64,000 nt of DNA from Blastomussa wellsi. Its lineage: Eukaryota; Cnidaria; Anthozoa; Scleractinia; Plerogyridae. Positions 1 to 12,793 of the stretch are shown here, in pieces; positions within the stretch are counted from its first letter, which is position 1; each line of letters begins with the position of its first letter. The notes under the pieces are model-generated. The model ran no database searches and was not told where the DNA came from. It saw only the letters and a program-made list of their open reading frames with translations. The position numbers and the translations under genes are program-made. The stretch spans positions 30,766,699 through 30,830,698 of the forward strand of contig OX393561.1 of the NCBI GenBank assembly GCA_947652115.1. Reading direction: 5' to 3'.

Positions 1-3000
1 ATAGGGCCTTTTCGGTCAGTTTTCTACAGAGATAATTGAAACTAGGTACACGAAGTTATTCAGGCGACACGCCTATGGTTATACTTAATCCTGTTTCCAT
101 GGCAACACACTCTTTTCCAGTCCCCTCGAATCTAAGAACCTTCGTGGCACACACCTATCCAAACTTTAAAGGAGAGAAGCATCGAGAGGATCGCTTATTA
201 TCACTTACCTGAGTAAAACTTTGGACCCCCCCAACCAAAAATACTGGATTCGCCCCTGCAATCAATTAGTCAATTAATCCGGTATGCCGTGAGTTGCCTC
301 GGGTAGGCGAGCCAACTGTTTACATGCAGAAAGTTGGCTCGCCGCCCCCCCCCCCCCCCCCTTCCAGGTTCACCCTACTTTCAAAGCGTCACCCTGTCCC
401 CCGAGCCAACTTTGCGTGTTTGTCGTGTAAACGGTTCGCTACTATTTATAAAGAAATGTATGTAAAGTTATTTCGCAGGGGATAGCTCAGTATGGGTAGT
501 AACCCTCAGGGACAACTCTCCACAATATAAACAGGCCATTAGTTGTTAAAGCGCATCTGTCGTTTTTCATGAAACTTTTTGGGTCGAATGATGTAATAGT
601 GGAATTGATTGTGAATTATGTTCCTTCCAAGGGGTACAAGCGACATGGCCCTGAAAACTGGCGACATGGGGTTTTCTAAACAGCGACAAACGAAATGCGA
701 CAATAAGCAGTGAAAAACGACGGTGACATTGGAAAGTTGTGCATTTTGCCAATAATAGTAAAATAAAGTGACTCAGAATACAGGAAATTGCATTTCTGAA
801 GGCTCACATTTTCCCGCGAGAACCTACCCCAAAGCCTCCTAGCAGCGTTCGGTCTTCGCCGCTCACAAATTTTTGCCTACTGAGCACCACGAAAGTCCGG
901 TTATAGCCCTGCAGCAAGACAATTTCTCACAAAAAAGTGACGGGTACAGTTACTATACATACACTACAAAAAACGACAGCGACATGCAGCTGTTGGTTAG
1001 GCGACATCGGTCTTCAGAAGCAAACGACATCGCGACACAGCTACCCCTCGTTGAAGGCCTCAATTATACAATATGTTCGAAGATATTCTTGGGCTTGAAA
1101 AGTAAACATAGGTAAGCAATGTGTGAAAGCTGATTGTAGGCACGAGTGTGATTGTTCAAAATATAAAACAGACATGTATGGGAATGATAATCGAAAACCT
1201 AAAAAGCGGGTACAGATCTACCTCCTTGGCATTGTTTATTCTGTTGCCGTTCAGCTCTAAATTTGAAGGATCTCGCGTTGGTAGCGTCAATAACGAAACA
1301 GCTCCAAACCATTCGGAGACGCAGAGCCATCTAACTCAAAAACGAAGCACCTGTTCAAAAAAACGTTTCTGATTTTTGGTCACTTTCTGCCAACTGCTAA
1401 GGGTAGTCTCAAGTGTCAGACGTTCTATAGCCCTCGCGGCCACCCGCGCCTCAGGGGGTTAGGGCGGGAAGACGTCTGTCACTTCAGACTATGCTAAGGG
1501 ATACGCTGGGGGTGGTGTATGCTCGATTGCCAGCCCTGTTCGGGAACCGGAGGAACGAAGGCCGGACTAGAGAGAGCGGCGGAAATCGAGCCGAGGGATG
1601 GTGGGGTACTCCCTAAAGTGGAGCAGAGGTTATTCCAATGCAAAATTAAGAAAAGAGATGTAGTATAACACTTCTTTAAACAGACACTGTCACGGCATGC
1701 TGAGCTATGTTCCTGCATCAATGGAAAGCCAAAACTAATGGTGCAGTTTTGTTACCTAGGACTATATCACTGCACTGAAACCGTTTATTGTCGCATATCA
1801 CTTAGGATGGCAAGGATGGAAATGGATTGAAATTTGAAAAAAAAAACTAGCCAGTTTTTTTCAAATTCTAGCGCCATTGCTTGAAAATATCGCCAGAAAT
1901 TCATTATGGTTTGCTCTCTGAGCCACAATTCGTTTGATATCTTCCTATTAGTCCATCAGGAGCATTTTGAGCACGAGTAAAGGTACCAGGTAATGATTTT
2001 AGCAATGAATGAAGCTGAAACCAGCAAAACCCGTGAGACAGTGCTCCTTTAAGTATGTTAAAGAAATAACATTCTGTTATCAAACGGGTGCCTCTCAGTT
2101 GTAAAAAATGTCAGTACACCTGCCAACCCTCGCGCCTAAGGTGCGAGTCTCAAGCCTGCGGATCGAAGCACAGGCGGCCCAAGCTTACTTCATGTAGCCG
2201 TCATGACGATTTGACTTACAGACTTTGTATGGGAACTTCACTTCAGTTCTCAAAATGCAAAATACAACCGTGAATGTATAAATAAACTTCACCTACCTCT
2301 AAATGGAATTGTGTTTGTTTCTTCCGCGCCGTGTAATCCGTAGTTAATTTGGGGCCATTTGAAGCTAGCTTTTAGACTACACCAAACAATGCCCGACTCA
2401 ATCAGTGTTACGAGTTTTTGTTTAACGCAACTCCTCACCTCTACTCTTGGGAATGGGTCCCAGATATCTTTGGAGCGTTTTTGGAAGTATTCTGATCGTC
2501 CTCGAAAATGTTCGGAAAACTTCGGAAATAATCGGGCCTTCTTTGAACATTCTGATAAAACCACATTTCACATGGTTGACTCGGAAAAAGTTGGGGTATA
2601 AATATGGTATATAAATGACTTCTTTCGTTTCGTGGTTGGAAAAGTTGAATATCAAAAGAAATGTGACGTCAATGTTTGTAAACAAGAAATACCTGTATCG
2701 CTATGTCCCCTAAGTTACAAAGTAAGGTAAGGTAAAATCTTTATTTAGACACGGTATTTTCTTCAGGACTTTACAATATATAATTAAATTAATCTAACTA
2801 GCTATCTAATTTAAATTACAAACTAGACGCATGACTGCGTGCACTCGGGCTGCTCTTTTTCACTGAAACTTGATTTTTATGTATAAATATAGATTAATTA
2901 CAAAACCACGATAACTCTGTGTCACCTTATGTACAGCTATGAAAGTGTTTTATACCTACATGTATGTGACAAGATCGAATGGTTGCCTGTAAATTTGCAT

Positions 3001-3960
3001 ATTTATAGTAGTTTCCATATCATTTCTGGTTCGTAAAATTGAAATGCAGAGATAGTTGGAGCCTCTGACTTCCGCTGGCTTGGATTGAATAGACAATAAA
3101 ATGTATTCTATGATTGCCCACCCCGGCAAAGTTATAACTTTGCACTTTATAATTTGAAGCTCGTGTATTTCAACTTTTGTTTATTGACATGTACACGGAT
3201 CACTCATAAATGTTCGCTCGCAAATTGATCTCTCGTAAGGCATGCGGACTGACCCGTTCCGAACATGCTCAACATCCTTTCGCGTGGGCCTACCGCGAAC
3301 GGCGTGTTCGTTTCTATGTGATTTCAGCTCCCTTGAAGTCATGGAACGCATGCGCTTTAAAGCCCAGTCTACGATTTGTGACTGAACGTGGAAAAAGAAA
3401 ATAATGCCGAAATTGCAACTCGGCGAGCCCGAGTAATAATAAACTACTACAATAAAAGAAATGATAACACCTGGCCGACCAGCCTTCTTCAGGTTCTTCA
3501 CGTTGTTTCAGGCCTTTGCAGTAGTCTTTGACTTATCATCGTTTACAAGGAAGTTTTCTAACTAAGCAAAAATAATGAATGAAATATCTAAAAATCACTA
3601 AAATCTAAATTGAGGCTTGCTATTGAATGCCTATTTCCATTTTATTTCTTTCTATTTCCAGATTTCAGCTGAATAAATTGTTACTTGTTTCCTACTTGTT
3701 TGTTTGTTGTGATGGAAACAAAGCCTTTTACGTACGTACGTGGGTAGGTCTGAAAGTGATCACGTGACGAAATATTAGTACGAAGGCGTTCCAGTGCTGT
3801 TTCAGTGCGTTCATCAAACTAATTTTCGGTCATTTAAGGTGTTTTGGTGTTCTTCTGAAGTTCGAACACTAAAATTCAGAGGATTGAATCGATCCTTTAA
3901 CTTTTCGTGAACGTTTGACACATTTGAGGGCTCATATCAAGACCTTGCTGTAACAACTTT
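1..3960. other. Gene-poor repeat-bearing stretch upstream of LITAF-like gene
   Basis: I see no convincing coding exon here. There is a long C run near 345-361. Part of 1505-1600 resembles, in inverted orientation, sequences near 37100-37165, 45370-45420 and 47290-47335 (words such as GGTAATCGAGCC and CGCCGCTCTCTCG), so it is a dispersed repeat. A GTACGTACGT-type run lies at about 3731-3742 and a CACGTG at about 3761, shortly before the LITAF-like start, so the end of this stretch probably holds that gene's promoter and 5' UTR. This is inference only. Confidence 0.5.
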
Positions 3961-3996
3961 ACGGCAGCTGTTTTTGTTTCGATCGAAGAATCCATC

Positions 3997-4458
3997 ATGG
4001 CGGATAAACCACCACCGTACCAACAAACTGTGGGTTATCCTCCGCCAGGCCAGCAGCCTATTTACCCGCAACAACCGGGCTATCCTCCACAGCAAGGCTA
4101 CTTACCACCACAGCAGGGCTATGCACAACCTCCGCCTCAAGCGTATGGGCCGCCTCCAACGCATCAAAGCGGACAAACTACCACAACGATCATCACACAG
4201 CCACAAACTGTTGTTGTGGGAGGTGGCGTGTACGGCGAAGCGCCTGTGTCCATGGTCTGCCCGTACTGCACTGCAACCATCGTCACATCTGTGGTGTACA
4301 GCCCAGGCACACTGACGTGGTTGGCTTGCGGAGGGCTGATTTTGGTGGGCTGTTGGGTCGGATGTTGTCTGATTCCGTTTTGCATCGACGGTATGCAAGA
4401 TGCTGTGCACTCATGCCCGAATTGCCGAAGGCAGCTTGGTGTATTCCGCCGAATGTAG
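3997..4458 (+). CDS. LITAF: LITAF/CDIP-like protein, 153 aa, single exon
   Basis: The product belongs to the LITAF (lipopolysaccharide-induced TNF factor) / CDIP1 family, zinc-binding monotopic proteins on the cytosolic face of late endosomes and lysosomes, linked to ESCRT and NEDD4-type ligases. The first ~85 residues are a Pro/Gln/Tyr-rich tail with a PPPY motif at residues 5-8 (a WW-domain ligand) and repeated YPP/PQQGY units. The LITAF domain follows: CPYC at 88-91, a hydrophobic stretch with LTWLACGG...GCWVGCCLIPFC at about 106-129, then HSCPNC at 138-143 and a short basic end. These two CxxC knuckles around an in-plane membrane helix define the family. The length matches human LITAF (161 aa). 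The ATG sits in ATCATGGCGG, a good context. No intron interrupts the domain. LITAF versus CDIP1 orthology cannot be settled by eye. Confidence 0.93.
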   Translation: MADKPPPYQQTVGYPPPGQQPIYPQQPGYPPQQGYLPPQQGYAQPPPQAYGPPPTHQSGQTTTTIITQPQTVVVGGGVYGEAPVSMVCPYCTATIVTSVVYSPGTLTWLACGGLILVGCWVGCCLIPFCIDGMQDAVHSCPNCRRQLGVFRRM

Positions 4459-4665
4459 TCCACGAAGAAAGGAACAGAAGAAGAGAGTAATTGGATGAAG
4501 AAATTTTGCGGAGCGATCAGTTAACCTTAAATTTTGTTTCTTTCTCTTTGTAGCCTAGCAGAATTCATAGACTTAATTAGAACTAGAAACTGAAGCACAC
4601 CATAGATTTTTCTATTTCCTCGTAATCTGATATACATGTAGTTGGAGTTTTGCACGATGTATTTG

Positions 4666-4671
4666 AATAAA
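4666..4671 (+). terminator. Polyadenylation signal after LITAF-like gene
   Basis: AATAAA lies about 208 bp beyond the stop codon, in an AT-rich 3' UTR-like stretch. Confidence 0.55.
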
Positions 4672-4699
4672 TCACTAAATCTTGTATCTGGTAGGCAGC

Positions 4700-6121
4700 G
4701 AAAAAGTGGACATTTCTAACAGTTGTAGGAATCTTGATTGATTTTCAACGGGTTTAATGCTTGTCAAAGCTTAGCTTGATTATATTTGGAAACTTACGAA
4801 ACTTTTCTAAAGTAGTTTCACAAAGAGGAAAAATTAAAGCCTAGCATAAGTGCTGATAATATTCATGTGCCATGATTGATTTTGAAATCAAGGTGTTTTG
4901 AATGTTGTTGTAATGGAGTATATTGTTTTACAAAATCATAAAATGATAGAGTTTTTTATTCATCTGAGAAAATGTTTGCCAAAAGGCAAGGTAGAAGTTA
5001 AAGTAGTGAAAATATTTGATTGTTTGGGGTAGCTAGTTTGTAAGCATTACACTTGTACTACTTCAGTGTACACTCTGTCCTGTCAACTTTTCCCGGGTCG
5101 AAAGTGTAAGGGTTTTCGTGAGGTCGTTCCAAGATTCGTGAGGATGTTCCAAGCACTTTCGAATACAGTCAAAAGATTTTCTACCCTGCGAGCAGAGGTC
5201 CCTTACAAGTCAGTAAATGTCCATTTTTTTTCTGTCGAGTGTTTTTGTGTTTTTTATGCCATTAGCTCTGATAAGCACTTTGGTGATGGATTATAAAATA
5301 CTGTGCCTAGTTTGAGGTGCAAATTTTACGAAACTCTTTGTGTGCATCATGAATAAGTTAAATTTTAGCCTTATGTGGCCAGGGTAAATTCTGACACAAC
5401 AAGGCCCCAAAAGGAAGTGGCAGCACATAGAATGAAACTGCGACAAAATAAAATCTTGTACGGCAAAATTCCAACAGTGACATCAAGATAGAGAAATAAG
5501 ACAAAATACTCACAGAACATTTTTAAATTCAGTCAAGAGACACAGGGCACCGATAAAAATTATGTGTTCCAGAACAACTCCATGCTCCCACTGCAGAAGG
5601 GATTGGAAATTCCTGTGAGTGGGGGTGATCAAAGATAAAAAAATTTAAAGGGAACCTCGGCTCTTGAAACAAGTTGATGTTATCTTGTCTAAAATAGTGT
5701 CTAAGTTACAAATTTATCCGGATGAGGGAGATCAAACATTTCATGCTCATAACACATCTAAAAGATTATTGTTATATCTTCTTTGTCCAAATTTAAAATC
5801 CCTTCGGGGGGGGGGGGGGTATGGAGAGTTTTGGGCTAACTATTATTTTTTTGTTTACAGACTCCATGTAGTGCCACTCTCCTCCCCCGCCCCCAGCGCA
5901 CCAAACAGAGTTGGATTGCAATCTGAGACTACAGAATTTGGAATCAGCGGTTTATTTATAAGGAAACAAAATGGAAGTTGAAGGCGAGAGATCGTCAGAG
6001 TGTTTTCGCCGATTTTGTTATCAAAACGCAATATCTGTTCAGGAGAAAAGAAAGAAAAGTTTTTTTATGTCTATTTCTACGTGGTGCTAATCTTCATTGG
6101 TAAATTTGCGAGTTGGACAAC
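4700..6121. other. Intergenic stretch between LITAF-like and TBC1D20
   Basis: No convincing gene. It contains a G run at about 5807-5819 and otherwise unremarkable AT-rich sequence. The TBC1D20 promoter should lie in its last part if the proposed first exon is right. Confidence 0.5.
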
Positions 6122-6236
6122 ATGGCTTTGAAACAGGAAACTTCACATTACACTTACAAGAGAAAAGTTTCTGTTGGAAAAATGAAAAGACAGGGAAATC
6201 AGAATCAAGGCATCATGGCGCAAATGATGTTTTACA
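6122..6236 (+). CDS. TBC1D20: TBC1D20 exon 1 (proposed start exon)
   Basis: The proposed first coding exon begins ATGGCTTTGAAA (MALK..., compare MALR... at the start of human TBC1D20). It ends at a strong donor, GTAAGT, at 6237 after one base of a codon. Exon 2 starts with TG, so the split codon becomes ATG and the frame runs on without a stop. Evidence is the donor, the matching phase and the weak N-terminal resemblance. The residues between are lysine-rich and not otherwise recognisable. A different upstream exon remains possible. Confidence 0.45.
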
Positions 6237-8174
6237 GTAAGTAAATTCTTTTTTCAGTTCTTAGCGTATAGAGGACAGAAGAACTTTAAAAGGCAAAGGT
6301 TTGTCGCACAGAAGAGTGTTGAGCCAAAAATAATGTTTTCGGGCTGAAATGAGCTGGCTTTTTCTCATTTTATATTATATCGTTTATTGGTTGAAAAAGT
6401 AAGGGCTTGCCGCGGTTAAACCGGAAGTATCACGGAGTTTATCACGATTTTGGTCAGAACTAGCTAAATTTAAACTTCCTAACGCCTCATTCAATACTCA
6501 AATCGTTTCTAAAACTTCATGTACGCAGTTACCGAAGTGTAACATCAACGAATTCAAAACAGAAATGTAAACAAATCCCGAGATTGCGCAGTATGGACTG
6601 GAAATGGCCTTTAAATAAAAACCCTGACAAACTATATATTTTCTGAAAGCAAAATAAATGAAGATTACCATACCTTATTTATTGAAAGAAAAAAGATAAA
6701 TGCCTTGAAAGTATAGCGATCGTTTTACAAAAGTACATGGCTTGCAATATTCAGTTCCCATGCAGACAGAAGTGATCTAGAGGAAGAGACAAACATTGCG
6801 CTCAGTCCTTAACACCTTTGTCTTAAAAACTGTTGGCGAATTTTGAAAGAGAACAAAAGAATTACCCATGACATTCCCAGAACCAAGTTGTATGGTTTAT
6901 CTATGGTTTATCTAACCAATCATGAAGCAGCAGATGTCAATAACAGGAAACTGCATACTCTGGAGCACATTCTGGGTGTAATTTTTTAAAACCAGGAGTA
7001 GTGTGCATGGCCTCACAGAATAGCATCATGCATTCCAGTACTTTGCCACTGCATTACCGGCCCTACACGTTGGCAGATGAACTCAAATGTAGCTTGAGAA
7101 ACTCGAGTGTTTTCCTTTCACCAGAATTGAGTGCTCGAATTTTCAAAAGTTGCTGGAGCTAATTCTGCCGACAGGGAAATACCCAAGCACATCTTGTTCG
7201 ATGACCAAATATGGCAAACGTAATGAAATAAACAGAGTAGTTGGAGTGAATGAAGATAATGTAATCATGGACACCTTTTGCGCATTGTCCTCAAAACGAA
7301 ATGTTGAATTGCTAAATGAATTTGAGATGGTTGTACGAGAAGCAAAAATTCACCTCAGGTAATCATTTCTAAAGTAACCGACAGATCTTAATTCTGACCA
7401 GAAACCCAAGCTGGTCCCAATCCAAGCAAATTACCCACAGGGGCACCTTGGGTGGAAGGTGTGTGTAACCACAACTGTTGACATGGAACACTACTATTAA
7501 GAAATGATCCATTAAAGGAGCCACAGTGGCAGTAAACCAATAATTGAAGCTTATTGCTTTTGTGGTGCTCTGTTTCTGTCCCCCACATCAACTGTAATCA
7601 ACTTTAATCATAACCATTACAATTTCCTCACAACTGATTGGTGCATAAACTGCTGTATTTTGCATTAATTAATCTGCAAAGTTGTAATCGGACTTTGTAA
7701 CCGAACAGTTGGCTGTAATCGGACGCCTGTAATCGGACAGTTACATAAGCCAATCATTTTAATTCCTGTCAGCTAAATCCACCAATCACCGCATTGATTA
7801 CAACCACTATAGCAACAAAAACTTACCCTTCACAGCTGTGATTTCTTTTCGTGGTTTATCTCCGGTGACAGTTTTCAGAGAGATTCAAACTATTCTCTGT
7901 ATATTCAGAAATTGTAATTATCATATTTTAAGAATTGCTATTAATAGTGTTTTTCAAGGAAAATCTTTTGTTTTTCGGAATTGTAATGGTTATGATTAAT
8001 TGATAACAGGACATCGTGTCATCCAATTCTGTCTGTAACCATACTAGTGATTAACAAATCAGACACCTGCTTTGCAGTCGTCCAATTTTGTTAATCTTGT
8101 ATGATTACAGACCAAATTGGACTCCACTCAGTCCTATTACCATTATTAAATGTATAAATTATCGATGTTTTAAG

Positions 8175-8372
8175 TGTCAGAGTCACGGCTACGTGGTAAA
8201 ATCAGGAGGATTACAGATGCTTTAGAAGCAGATCCTGTTGATGTTCAGACACTCAAAGAACTATCGATATCAGCTGATGGCCTGATTACTGTGGAATTGA
8301 GGTGCAAAGTGTGGACTAAACTACTCAATGTCAATGCATTTCAAGTGTCAAGAAATCAGGACAGAAAGAAAG
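8175..8372 (+). CDS. TBC1D20: TBC1D20 exon 2, start of TBC GAP
   Basis: This exon opens the recognisable part of TBC1D20, the ER-associated GAP for Rab1 and Rab18 that acts in ER-Golgi traffic and lipid-droplet and autophagosome biology. Visible conserved stretches are DPVDVQTLKELSIS and LRCKVWTKLLNVN, which align with human DPVDVAALRRMAIS and RRKVWPKLLNVN. The acceptor is TTTTAAG at 8174 and the donor is AG|GTAAAA at 8373. The nine exons sum to 1266 nt including the stop, or 421 aa, against 403 aa in human. The exons are spread over 12 kb because the introns are full of repeats. Confidence 0.9.
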
Positions 8373-9127
8373 GTAAAATCATTTCTAAGTTTAGTATAAA
8401 TCTACTAGCTTTCCGTTGTGAATGCTGTTCTTGTTGTTGTCTGACTGGCTACACAACTCACTACATATCCCAGGGGGTGTACTCGCCGTATCCATGACAG
8501 GGGGGGAGGCAACAAGGTCCAATGTATTTCACTGGGTTGAAAATTTACATGCTCGGCATTTTTTGGGTAAAAAGATATGTCACATATTTTTAAGTATTTT
8601 AAAAATACTCGCATTTTCTTGGGTCACATCTTCTGAGAGAAATTTTGTTATAATCAGTGGATCAGAAAAATATTCATTCAAATTAACGTGCAAAATCTTG
8701 CATATTTGGAAGAGCCTGTTTGATTGAATAAATCCATATTGACTGAGAGGTATTTAAGTCTTGTATTGTTTTGGGTAGGAAATGTTGAGGCCAGGTATGT
8801 TTTGGATCTAAAATTTTAGGCCCATGTATGTTTTTGGGTTTGCAATATGAAGCTCAGTCGTACCCCCCCCCCCCCCCCCAATCATGCATAATGTGACTAC
8901 CCCCTGGGCTACATGTATCTATTGTAGTAAGAGAGTAGCAGTTGTCAACAAAAATTATGGTGGCCACTTCTTTGCATTGCATTTGTGAAGTGTTTTCAGT
9001 GACATGTGAAAAAGATTTGATTATCTATCTTGTGGTTATTGTTTTGAACGTCTAGTAGATTTTCACTAAAAAATTATCTATGAAGTCAAATAATTACACC
9101 TTTTGTCAGTAATATATTATTTTTCAG

Positions 9128-9217
9128 ACAATTCTGAGTTAAAACAGTTTCATGCACATAAATATTGGAAACAAGTTAACTTGGATGTTGATCGATCACA
9201 TAGGAGATTTCCAGCTG
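9128..9217 (+). CDS. TBC1D20: TBC1D20 exon 3, arginine-finger exon
   Basis: Acceptor TTTTCAG, donor G|GTAAGA, phase 1 on both sides. It encodes HKYWKQVNLDVDRSHRRFPA. The stretch VNLDVDR fits the TBC IxxDxxR motif and places the GAP arginine finger at about R127 of the assembled protein (human R105). SHRRFP matches SLRRFP in human. The catalytic arginine is therefore retained. Confidence 0.92.
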
Positions 9218-10043
9218 GTAAGATACATCCATGTCACTCTGTGTTGTTTCTGGTTTCATCTGTCTTGTCCATTAGCAGCCCTTTCTGGCATGTACGTTGC
9301 ACATGTACCGTTTCTCTTCCTTGCGTAGCCCCAAAAGAACTTATTAATGCAAGGACTTACAAGGGGTGGTGTAGGAGTGAAGCAGGGCTCCCAGAAAAAT
9401 CCCCCCAGGGGGATCACCTATGAAAAGCTCTCTGTAAAGTGGATGTGTTTTCAGTTTCTTATATTGCTCCCTGTTCGTCTCTACACACTGGCAGCCACGT
9501 AATTAAAATCTTATTAGAAGCCCCTAGGGGAACTTCACATTGGGAGAGGGATTATTGAAAAAATGATGCTTATTATAATTATACAGCACAGGAAATACTG
9601 GTACATGTAGCCTCGAGGTAAATGCGAGAGTTCTGATCGGTTCTTTCTTGGCTGGGATTTTGCCATATGGACTGTCATATTAAGCCATGCATTTTGTTTT
9701 CTAAAACTGGCAAATTCAAAATTTGCAATGTGCCATATTATAAATCACTTGCTTTCCTAGCTTGCTCAAGCCATACTGGGGGATATTGGCACTTGGTTGT
9801 TTTGATATGGACCTCGCTGTGCTTGGTCTGTAATGTCACAATCTCAGGCAAATATTCCCCAGTACAGCCCTTGCATTCGGTTACAAAGTTAAAAGTTTAG
9901 GAGATTCAATTTCATGCGATCCCCATCACCCAGCCATAAGTCCAACCCATGTTCATGAACTTGTCAGCAAAATAATTTCTTGCTTGGAGGATATTCCAAT
10001 AAAATACAGTATAGTTACATGTATAATTAATTTCATGCATCAG

Positions 10044-10138
10044 AAATGAGAGCATCAAGGCGTCGTGTACTTCAAGATCAACTTGTCAGAGTCATCATGA
10101 GAGTGTTATGCCAAAACCAGGATCTGCACTATTATCAG
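10044..10138 (+). CDS. TBC1D20: TBC1D20 exon 4, glutamine-finger exon
   Basis: Acceptor ATGCATCAG, donor CAG|GTATAT. The exon ends in LHYYQ, the TBC YxQ motif (Y164, Q166 in the assembled protein), which supplies the catalytic glutamine in trans to the Rab GTPase. It exits in phase 0, and exon 5 resumes with GYHD as in human (YYQGYHD). Confidence 0.92.
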
Positions 10139-10279
10139 GTATATAAAATAATTATTGTTTGTTTTCGATAGATGTTGCCCATGATGTCCATGCACCCCAG
10201 ACAAAGAGCTCAAGCATTTCCAAACCCCTCCCAGGGTTTGGAAATGCTTTTGCAACCACAATACAAAATTAATAAAACA

Positions 10280-12010
10280 TCATTATTATGCTTTAGTTAA
10301 TGCTCCAGTCAGGTGAAACCCCCGCCACCCCTATTGGGGGATACCCGGGGCATTCACTTTTACTGTCTGTGAAATGCAGTGAAAGCCTCACCTTGCAGGG
10401 AAAAATTCAGAGTTAATTTTTTAACAACTAGCACTTTCACAGTATTTTTTTTTCATCACTGAAGTCACAGCCAGTGGATACATCCGTCCCTCTTCGCTCA
10501 CAGGCTGCTGAATGGCAAGGTTACTTATTTTTCCCTTCCGCTTCATTTTCACTGTTTATGCAAACATACCTTCTGCGTCAAATGTTCAGCCTCCATGTTT
10601 TGAACCCAGCCTTCTAAAAGAGGTTGCAAACCACAAGTGAAATCCCCCGCCAAACCCCCGCTCAGCCCCTGCATTGTTTCGCAAAGCTATGAAAAAAGGT
10701 GTATTCCCCAACTACCGCAGGGCTGAAAATAATTTCTGAAGAGTCGCTGGTCACAATGACCGGTCAAGTAAGTTTTAGCTCGGTCACACCTCGTTTCTGG
10801 CCGGACAAATAAAAATTGTACTCTGCAATTCTGCCCTAGTAGTCTAAAGTTAGGTCCCTTACAAAAACAACATTGCTGCGAACAGTAAAGCGATAATGCA
10901 GTGAGCAAACAAAAGGAAAAAACTTGCCGAAAATGTGACGCATATCAGATTACTATGTGCGAGACTTGAGCCAGATTTTGTTCGTTTTCTTTCACTTTGA
11001 AAACTTAAAATTTACTATCGAAGCTTGACAAAGGAAATGAACTTGAAAAAAGCTTTGTTTGATTTAAACTTTCACGCAAACTGAAGCGAACTGGATGAAA
11101 AGTGATAAAGGACAATGCAGTATTTTCAAATTTCAAGCCGTGAAATCGTGCTGTGAATTAATTTTATTACAGCCCATTGCAATTCTCATGGCATGTGCAG
11201 CTACAATTTTTTGTGAAATATTTATTCTTTTACATAACCTTTCTGTCCTTTTTTTTTAATTTAAATTTTTTTCATTAGTTTTTCTCTGTAGCAATCGCAA
11301 GAACACTGTTAACTCTTTACGTTCATTTCTGCGTTCGGTAATAAAACTTCTGCTCGTGTTTCCAGACACTGCCGCATAACAATGAAAATGACACACCAAA
11401 TGAAACACGAATAAACTTAAAGAGAAGCGAAAGTTTTAATCAAACCTGTTACTTTTTTCTGAGCTTTGGAACTAATTTGTGCGGTGGAAAAAATGGACTC
11501 CTTTTTAACTTGAGTCTTTTGGTTCGCGAACCCTAAGTCAGTTTAACAATACAGCTAGCAAGGTGCATTATTCTAGACTTGCACCAAGTCTACCTCTTTG
11601 GCGAGTGTAACGAGTAAAGCATAGCAAAGCGACGACCATGAGTGAGGAAGTCGTGAGAGGACATCCTGCGTACGTGACATAGCTAAACAACGCGTCAAAG
11701 GACTTTGTGAAAGTGTAGGTGCATTCTGATAGTAAACAACAACACAGAAACTTTATTCCCTCGATGTGGTCGAATGTGACCGGTCAACATGACCAGCAAT
11801 GCAAAAATTTTACCGGACAAAACCCCAATCAGGCCGGACATTGTCCGTTGATCGGCTGTTATTTTCAGCCCTGTACCGGGAACCTAAATCAAGTGAAAAC
11901 AATGTGAAAACCCCTAGTTTGCCCCGGGTATCCCCCAATGGGAGGGGGAGTGCGGGGGTTTCAAATGACTGGTGCATAAAACAAACCACATAATAATTTA
12001 TATTTGTGAC
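10280..12010. mobile_element. Nested inverted-repeat elements in TBC1D20 intron 4
   Basis: The outer arms at about 10280-10352 and 11925-12000 are inverted copies: both contain GGGGGATACCCGGGGCA next to GAAACCCCCGC in opposite orientation. Inside lies a second element, 10716-11874 (1159 bp), whose ends are CAGGGCTGAAAATAA and its reverse complement, flanked on both sides by TACCG, a 5-bp target-site duplication. No transposase is visible, so both look non-autonomous. A 5-bp duplication is not typical of hAT (8 bp) or Tc1/mariner (TA), so I do not assign a superfamily. Confidence 0.65.
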
Positions 12011-12429
12011 CTTCCATAGGAAAACACATCTTATTGAGAAAGCATTTTGGGGGGTTTGAAATGCCTCGCAAACCGGGTTTGAGAGCATTTCAAACTCTTC
12101 ACAAACTCTTTTCAAACGCTTTGCAGATCCGTGCAAAGCATTTCAAACCCTTTTCAAACTCTTGTCATTTTCTATTGACATAATAATTAAAAAGGCCACA
12201 GTAACAACGTCCCCTGTATTTTTTGGCCATTTTTTGAATGTGCTCAAAAAAAAGTTTAATTTCGGCATTTCACTTGAGAACCATTGCTCTGTAGTTAAAA
12301 ATGATGGAATTTTGTGGCAACTCTTAGCAATGCTGAAACAGTAGAAGCCTTTGGTTTCTGTGAACAAAACCAGTGAATATGAAATCAAATTAGATTGAAT
12401 GAGCTTCCTGTGTCAAGTTAAAGTCTGCA

Positions 12430-12662
12430 TTCTGGCCTAGTGGCCCATCAGGCCAGAGCTTATCCTGGTTTCTGTAGCATGAAGTGACAGAGAGTATTTC
12501 TACTCCCCCTCGATGGGATGCTAGTCCATCGCAGGGTTACCCCCAGCAGTAAATTCTCCAGTACCCACTTATACACCTGGGTGAAGAGAGGCACTGTGAG
12601 AGTAAAGTGTCTTGCCCAAAAACACAACGCAGTGCCCTGTCCTGCGTCAAGAGAGACCTTTA
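12430..12662 (-). repeat. tRNA-derived SINE copy (reverse strand body)
   Basis: On the reverse strand this reads like the forward SINE at 13926-14186: CTTGGGCAAGACACTTTACTCTCAC-type sequence, a GGTAACCC core, then GATGGACTAGCATCCCATC and a tail with CTGATGGGCCAC. The tRNA head is incomplete. It lies in TBC1D20 intron 4. Confidence 0.6.
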
Positions 12663-12793
12663 ATTTGGAGTTCATATCCTTCTAAATAATATTAACGTAC
12701 AGTAAACTACGACAGGATTACTGAACAATAGTATCTGAGTTACCATAACAAAATTATTATTGTTTGGATATTATAAAATATTGTTGTTTCAAG

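Noticed and set aside
3181..3501. 106-residue reverse frame upstream of LITAF-like gene
   Set aside because: Low-complexity, no domain, overlapped by an equally plausible opposite-strand frame; treated as chance.
7150..7362. 70-residue forward frame in TBC1D20 intron 1
   Set aside because: Its end is part of a dispersed repeat also at 53172-53305, and it has no matching splice phase with exons 1 and 2.
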